Shown one piece after another: positions 7,697-11,497 of a stretch of DNA of 11,497 nt. The stretch comes from Clostridia bacterium. GTDB taxonomy: Bacteria; Bacillota_A; Clostridia; Oscillospirales; CAG-272. The notes beneath the pieces are model-generated. The model had not been told where the DNA came from and searched no databases. It saw only the letters and a program-made list of their open reading frames with translations. A program made the translations under genes and the position numbers. The stretch is taken from the NCBI GenBank assembly GCA_017542695.1, contig JAFXWT010000027.1, positions 1 to 11,497 on the forward strand, given 5' to 3'. The first letter of the stretch is position 1; each line of letters opens with the position of its first letter.

Positions 7697-8673
7697 TCAA
7701 ATGGCTTATAATGCAGACCGCGGCGCTTGCCGTCGGTTTTCTGATAGATTTTATAGTCGGCGACCCGCACAAGCTCCCTCATCCCGTCGTCGGGATAGGG
7801 AAATGGATATCGTTTTTCGATAAAAAGCTCCGCCGCGGCAACAGCAACCCGAAGGACGTGCCTCGCGGCGCATTGACTGTCGTGCTCGTCGTGCTCGTTT
7901 CGACAGTCGTCCCCGCGCTCGTTCTTGTCGGAGCGTGGCTTATCCATCCTATCGCTTATGCCGTTGTCGATTCGATAATGTGCTGGCAGCTCATCGCCGC
8001 GCGTCAGCTCGCACGTGAGAGCACAAAGGTAAGGCGAGCGCTTGAAAAAGGCGACACAGAGGGTGCGCGCACCGCCGTTTCGTACATTGTCGGCAGAGAT
8101 ACGAACGTCCTCGACGAAAAGGGAATATGCCGCGCCGCAGTCGAAACCGTTGCGGAAAACACGTCGGACGGCGTGATCGCGCCGCTGTTCTGGATGATAC
8201 TTTTCGGCGCTGTCGGCGGATTCTTCTACAAGTCGATAAACACAATGGACTCGATGCTCGGATACAAAAACGAAAAATACCTCTATTTCGGCAGGGCAGC
8301 GGCAAAGACGGACGACGTTGTGAATTTCATTCCCGCGAGGATATCGGCTATACTGATGATCCTCGCATGCCCGTTCTGTCGGTTAAGCGGAAAAAACGCA
8401 TGGCGCATTTTCCGCCGCGACAGATATAAACATGCGAGCCCGAACTCCGCGCAGACGGAATCGGTGTGCGCGGGCGCGCTTAAAGTGCGGCTTGCGGGCG
8501 ACGCCGTTTACGGCGGAGTTGTGCACAAAAAAGAATATATCGGCGACCCGATACGCGAGATAGAGCCGAAAGACATCGGCCGCGCGAATGCGCTCATGTA
8601 CGTCGCGTCGCTGTTAATGCTGCTCATCGGACTTTTGCTGAGAACGGCGGTGATCTTGATAATATGCTTATAA
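7693..8673 (+). CDS. cbiB: Adenosylcobinamide-phosphate synthase CbiB
   Basis: CbiB is an integral membrane protein that amidates adenosylcobyric acid with aminopropanol phosphate, the product of CobD, to give adenosylcobinamide phosphate. From the GTG at 7693 the protein has 326 residues, the usual size. Hydrophobic segments are visible at about residues 4-22, 61-95, 160-178, 212-226 and 300-325. Conserved blocks include GFLIDFIVGDPHKLPHPVVGIGK (15-37), ETVAENTSDGVIAPLFW (151-167), SINTMDSMLGYKNEKYLYFGRAAAKTDDV (181-209), NFIPARISAI (211-220) and SPNSAQTESVCAGAL (249-263). The family's YGG motif appears at 273-275. The start overlaps the end of the CbiJET gene (GTGA) and the end overlaps cobD by ten bases. 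The pairing with cobD next door fits their consecutive roles. Confidence 0.95.
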   Translation: MIKWLIMQTAALAVGFLIDFIVGDPHKLPHPVVGIGKWISFFDKKLRRGNSNPKDVPRGALTVVLVVLVSTVVPALVLVGAWLIHPIAYAVVDSIMCWQLIAARQLARESTKVRRALEKGDTEGARTAVSYIVGRDTNVLDEKGICRAAVETVAENTSDGVIAPLFWMILFGAVGGFFYKSINTMDSMLGYKNEKYLYFGRAAAKTDDVVNFIPARISAILMILACPFCRLSGKNAWRIFRRDRYKHASPNSAQTESVCAGALKVRLAGDAVYGGVVHKKEYIGDPIREIEPKDIGRANALMYVASLLMLLIGLLLRTAVILIICL

Positions 8674-9707
8674 ACAAAGACAAAAACCCCCATGGCGGCG
8701 ATATTTACAGCCGCCGCGTCGAGATCGATTTCTCGTTCAACATAAACGCCGAGGGAATGCCCGGGCGCGTCAGGGACGCGATCGTCGCGTCGGCTGACAG
8801 CTGCGACATTTATCCCGACCCTTATTGCACCGAGCTTCGCGCGGCGATATCCGTATTTGAAAAAGTCCCGCGCGAAATGATCCTTTGCGGAAACGGCGCG
8901 GCGGAGCTGATCTATTCTTTTGCGTATTCGCTGCCGAAAGAAAAGCCCGCGCTGATAGTTTCGCCGACGTTTTCGGAATACGAAACGGCGCTTTGTGCGG
9001 CGGGCATTCGCGTCGATCATTACGCTCTTGATCAGAGCGACGGATTCAGACTGACGGGCGACGTGCTCAACGTCGATCTCAATGATTATTCGGCGATTTT
9101 TGTTTGCTCGCCGAACAATCCGACGGGTATCGCGGTCGAGCCGATGCTGATACGTGCGCTTGCGAAAACTGGCGCGCGGCTGTTTCTCGATCTGTGTTTT
9201 CTCGATCTGACGGGCGAGCCGGAGAGATACGATATTCCCGATCTTACCGAAAAATATCCGAACGTCGTCGTTTTGCGCGCTTTTACGAAAAATTTTGCCG
9301 TCGCGGGACTTCGCGTCGGCTACGTTATTTGCTCCGACGCCGATCTTCTTGAAAAAATGTCCGAAAAAGCGCCGTGCTGGAACGTTTCGACCATCGCGCA
9401 GCGCGCAGGCGTCGCGGCCGCAGGATGCGGAGATTGGCTGAAAGAATCGGTAAAGAGCATTATTTCCGAGCGCGAGAGAATGAAAAAGGAACTGCGCGCG
9501 CTCGGCGTCACCGTTTACGACGGCGAGGCGAATTATCTGCTTTTGTATTCGGAGAAAGATCTCTATAAGCTCCTTCTTGCTCGCGGGATACTCGTGCGCG
9601 ACTGCTCGAACTATGCCGGGCTTGAAAAAGGTCACGTCAGGATAGCGATCAGAAAAAAAGCCGACAACGATCGGCTACTCAAAGCGATAAACGAGGTGAT
9701 TAAATGA
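8664..9707 (+). CDS. cobD: CobD-like threonine-phosphate decarboxylase (PLP enzyme)
   Basis: The likely role is decarboxylation of L-threonine O-3-phosphate to (R)-1-amino-2-propanol phosphate, the substrate of CbiB. The 347-residue protein is a fold-type I PLP enzyme close to histidinol-phosphate aminotransferases. [11 protein letters not shown] (residues 8-18), [11 protein letters not shown] (23-33) and [13 protein letters not shown] (50-62) match the N-terminal pattern of Cob[11 protein letters not shown] (75-84) is the phosphate-binding segment, NNPTG (151-155) is the substrate/cofactor loop, Asp176 in LFLDLCF should contact the pyridine nitrogen, and Lys209 in [15 protein letters not shown] should form the Schiff base. 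The C-terminus has [20 protein letters not shown] (311-330). The family's DEAF/DEAY block here reads DLCF. The ATG at 8664 overlaps cbiB by ten bases without a clear Shine-Dalgarno site. HisC is the alternative on sequence alone, but the position between cbiB and cbiP favours CobD. Confidence 0.9.
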   Translation: MLINKDKNPHGGDIYSRRVEIDFSFNINAEGMPGRVRDAIVASADSCDIYPDPYCTELRAAISVFEKVPREMILCGNGAAELIYSFAYSLPKEKPALIVSPTFSEYETALCAAGIRVDHYALDQSDGFRLTGDVLNVDLNDYSAIFVCSPNNPTGIAVEPMLIRALAKTGARLFLDLCFLDLTGEPERYDIPDLTEKYPNVVVLRAFTKNFAVAGLRVGYVICSDADLLEKMSEKAPCWNVSTIAQRAGVAAAGCGDWLKESVKSIISERERMKKELRALGVTVYDGEANYLLLYSEKDLYKLLLARGILVRDCSNYAGLEKGHVRIAIRKKADNDRLLKAINEVIK

Positions 9708-11161
9708 AAACGGCAAAGCCCATTATGATTCAGGGAACGATGTCGAACGCGGGCAAAAGTCTTATCTGCGCCGCGCTGTGCCGCATTTTCAGGCAGGACG
9801 GCTATCGCGTCGCGCCTTTCAAATCGCAAAACATGGCGCTCAATTCATTCATCACAAGCGATGGGCTCGAAATGGGCAGAGCGCAAGTCGTTCAGGCGGA
9901 GGCGGCAGGAGTCGAGCCGTCGGTGCTGATGAATCCGATACTGCTCAAACCGACGACCGACGTCGGCTCGCAGGTCATAGTCAACGGCGAGGTGCGCGGG
10001 AATATGCGCGCCGCCGATTATTTCAAATACAAAAAGCAACTTATACCCGATATTATACAAGCGTATAACACGCTTGCTGAAAAAAACGATATAATCGTCA
10101 TCGAGGGCGCGGGCAGCCCCGCCGAGATAAACCTCAAAAGCGACGACATCGTCAATATGGGGATGGCGAAAATGGCAAAGTCGCCCGTTTTGCTCGTCGG
10201 AGATATCGACCGCGGCGGCGTTTTCGCTCAGCTTTACGGCACCGTCGCTCTGCTTGACGGCGACGAGCGCAACATGGTAAAGGCGACGGTGATAAACAAA
10301 TTCCGCGGCGACGTATCTATTCTCGCTCCGGGGCTCGATATGCTTTTCGACCTTGTGAAGGTGCCTTGCGCCGGCGTCGTGCCGTACATGACGCTCGACA
10401 TCGACGACGAGGACAGTCTCAGCGAGCGGCTGACGGCGGGAGAAAGAAAAGAGATCGACATTGCGGTGATCTCTCTTCCTCGCATATCTAATTTCACCGA
10501 TTTTTCGCCGTTTTCGCGCTTTTCGGGCGTGTCGCTCAGGTATGTAAAAAATCTTTTCGAGCTCGGAGCGCCCGACCTCATCATCATCCCCGGAACGAAA
10601 TCGACGTGCAGCGATCTCAAATGGATGCGCCAGAACGGGCTTGAAGCGGAGATATTGAAGCAGTCGTCGCGCGGAACTCCCGTTTTCGGAATTTGCGGCG
10701 GACTTCAGATGCTGGGGAAAAAGATATCAGATCCCTATAACACCGAGGGCGGCGGCGAGATCTGCGGCATGGGACTTCTCGACACGGAAACGGTTTTCGC
10801 AAAAACGAAAACACGCGCGCAGACCGAGGGAGTTTTCTCTGGCGTGGGCGGTATTTTCGAGGGCATCAACGGGCTCGGCTACCGCGGGTACGAGATACAT
10901 ATGGGGCAAAGCGGCGGCATTGGCGCCATTTTGCAAAAGGGGAACGTATACGGAAGCTATATACACGGTATTTTCGATGAAAACGGCATAGCGCGGGCGA
11001 TCGTTCGTGCGCTCTATGAAAAGCGCGGGCTCGTTTTTGACGAGGATGCGGTATTCGACGTTCACGCCTACCGCGAATCGCAGTACGACAAGCTCGCGGA
11101 AACGGTAAGAGCCGCGCTTGATATGGAGCTTGTATATCGGATATTGGAGGAAGGGATATGA
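9704..11161 (+). CDS. cbiP: Adenosylcobyric acid synthase CbiP
   Basis: CbiP (CobQ in aerobic pathways) uses ATP and glutamine to amidate the b, d, e and g carboxylates of adenosylcobyrinic a,c-diamide. The 485-residue length is normal. The N-terminal synthetase domain holds [13 protein letters not shown] (residues 7-19, with the P-loop), [12 protein letters not shown] (38-49), [13 protein letters not shown] (56-68), MNPILLKPT (76-84), [13 protein letters not shown] (132-144) and [17 protein letters not shown] (164-180). The C-terminal glutamine amidotransferase domain holds [10 protein letters not shown] (258-267), IIPGTKST (294-301), the nucleophile Cys331 in [16 protein letters not shown] (396-401) and His421 in [10 protein letters not shown]. 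The ATG at 9704 follows GAGG (9693-9696) at seven bases and overlaps cobD by four. It is followed directly by an adenosyltransferase gene, and adenosylation precedes this amidation step in the pathway. Confidence 0.97.
   Translation: MKTAKPIMIQGTMSNAGKSLICAALCRIFRQDGYRVAPFKSQNMALNSFITSDGLEMGRAQVVQAEAAGVEPSVLMNPILLKPTTDVGSQVIVNGEVRGNMRAADYFKYKKQLIPDIIQAYNTLAEKNDIIVIEGAGSPAEINLKSDDIVNMGMAKMAKSPVLLVGDIDRGGVFAQLYGTVALLDGDERNMVKATVINKFRGDVSILAPGLDMLFDLVKVPCAGVVPYMTLDIDDEDSLSERLTAGERKEIDIAVISLPRISNFTDFSPFSRFSGVSLRYVKNLFELGAPDLIIIPGTKSTCSDLKWMRQNGLEAEILKQSSRGTPVFGICGGLQMLGKKISDPYNTEGGGEICGMGLLDTETVFAKTKTRAQTEGVFSGVGGIFEGINGLGYRGYEIHMGQSGGIGAILQKGNVYGSYIHGIFDENGIARAIVRALYEKRGLVFDEDAVFDVHAYRESQYDKLAETVRAALDMELVYRILEEGI
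11146..11150 (+). promoter_or_regulatory. ribosome binding site of the cobA-like gene
   Basis: GGAGG lies seven bases before the ATG at 11158, inside the end of cbiP. It fixes the start of the last, partial gene. Confidence 0.75.
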
Positions 11162-11497
11162 TCCATATTTACTACGGCGACGGAAAGGGAAAAACGACGG
11201 CGGCGTGCGGCCTTGCGGTGCGCGCGGCGGGGAGCGGGATGAAGGTTCTCTTCGCGCAGTTTTTCAAAAGCGGAAAGTCGTCGGAGATCGGTGTCATTTC
11301 GTCACTGACGAACGTTACGGTGAAAATTCCGTCGCTTTACTACGGCAGATACAAAACGATGTCCGACGATCAAAAAAAGATGATCGAGGATCGCTATTCG
11401 GCTTTTCTCGACGATATCATTCTCAATGCGGATAATTACGATCTGATCGTTCTTGACGAAGCCGTCTCGGTTTACGGATACGGACTTTTTGAGCGCA
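11158..11497 (+). CDS. cobA: Corrinoid adenosyltransferase, CobA/CobO/BtuR type, 5' part
   Basis: This enzyme transfers the adenosyl group of ATP to the cobalt of reduced corrinoids, forming the Co-C bond needed before CbiP acts. Only the first 113 residues are in the window; the frame is still open at the end. [24 protein letters not shown] (residues 2-25) is the P-loop typical of the CobA/CobO family, where the loop is usually written GNGKGKTT, so Asn is replaced by Asp here. [11 protein letters not shown] (29-39) and [15 protein letters not shown] (97-111) follow, the latter carrying the Walker B-like LDE. There is no N-terminal extension before the P-loop, so this is a short form compared with enterobacterial CobA. 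The start overlaps the cbiP stop (ATGA) and has a strong Shine-Dalgarno site. The PduO and EutT families have unrelated folds and are ruled out by the P-loop. Confidence 0.92.
   Translation, partial: MIHIYYGDGKGKTTAACGLAVRAAGSGMKVLFAQFFKSGKSSEIGVISSLTNVTVKIPSLYYGRYKTMSDDQKKMIEDRYSAFLDDIILNADNYDLIVLDEAVSVYGYGLFER

Noticed and set aside
8508..9635. A 375-codon open frame on the - strand opposite cbiB and cobD
   Set aside because: It lies opposite two well-supported genes, has an Arg/Phe-rich composition expected from reading their codon pattern backwards, shows no family motif, and sits in an operon that is otherwise entirely on the + strand.
1..11497. Riboswitch, terminator, CRISPR, insertion sequence, tRNA or rRNA within the window
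   Set aside because: Coding sequence is continuous from end to end with no intergenic space, and I saw no repeat array, transposase-like frame or RNA gene. A cobalamin riboswitch would be expected upstream of the operon, outside the window.

Overview
The window is a single block of genes, all on the + strand, for anaerobic (early cobalt insertion) cobalamin biosynthesis. There is no non-coding stretch: almost every gene overlaps the next by a few bases at its start/stop codons, and both ends of the window cut through genes. The sequence suggests an anaerobic Firmicute-like bacterium, possibly an uncultured clostridial lineage. This rests on the anaerobic-type gene set (CbiD, CbiG, CbiH), Shine-Dalgarno sites of the GGAGG type before most genes, occasional TTG/GTG starts, and moderately GC-rich codons with a liking for TCG, GCG, GTC and CGC. 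The taxonomic placement is an inference and is weak.

Layout: the 3' end of an unidentified gene (1-153), possibly an ABC transporter ATPase; cbiA (150-1502), cobyrinate a,c-diamide synthase; cbiC (1499-2116), cobalt-precorrin-8 methylmutase; cbiD (2113-3252), C1-methyltransferase; cbiF (3255-4010), C11-methyltransferase; cbiG (4007-5020), cobalt-precorrin-5A hydrolase; cbiH (5017-5745), C17-methyltransferase; a three-domain CbiJ-CbiE-CbiT fusion (5738-7696); cbiB (7693-8673), adenosylcobinamide-phosphate synthase; a cobD-like PLP enzyme (8664-9707); cbiP (9704-11161), cobyric acid synthase; and the 5' part of a cobA/btuR-type corrinoid adenosyltransferase (11158 to the window end).

Together these genes carry cobalt-precorrin-3 to cobyrinic acid (CbiH, F, G, D, the JET fusion, C), amidate it (CbiA, CbiP), adenosylate the cobalt (CobA) and attach the aminopropanol arm (CobD, CbiB). 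Not seen here are the precorrin-2 C20-methyltransferase (CbiL), a cobaltochelatase (CbiK/CbiX), uroporphyrinogen methylation, and the nucleotide-loop genes (CobU/CobS/CobT/CobC); they may lie just outside. No promoter, riboswitch or terminator is visible, as expected for the interior of a longer operon. The most notable item is the fusion joining three consecutive ring-modifying steps in one polypeptide. I see no sign of an undescribed system; this is an otherwise ordinary and complete-looking biosynthetic operon segment.
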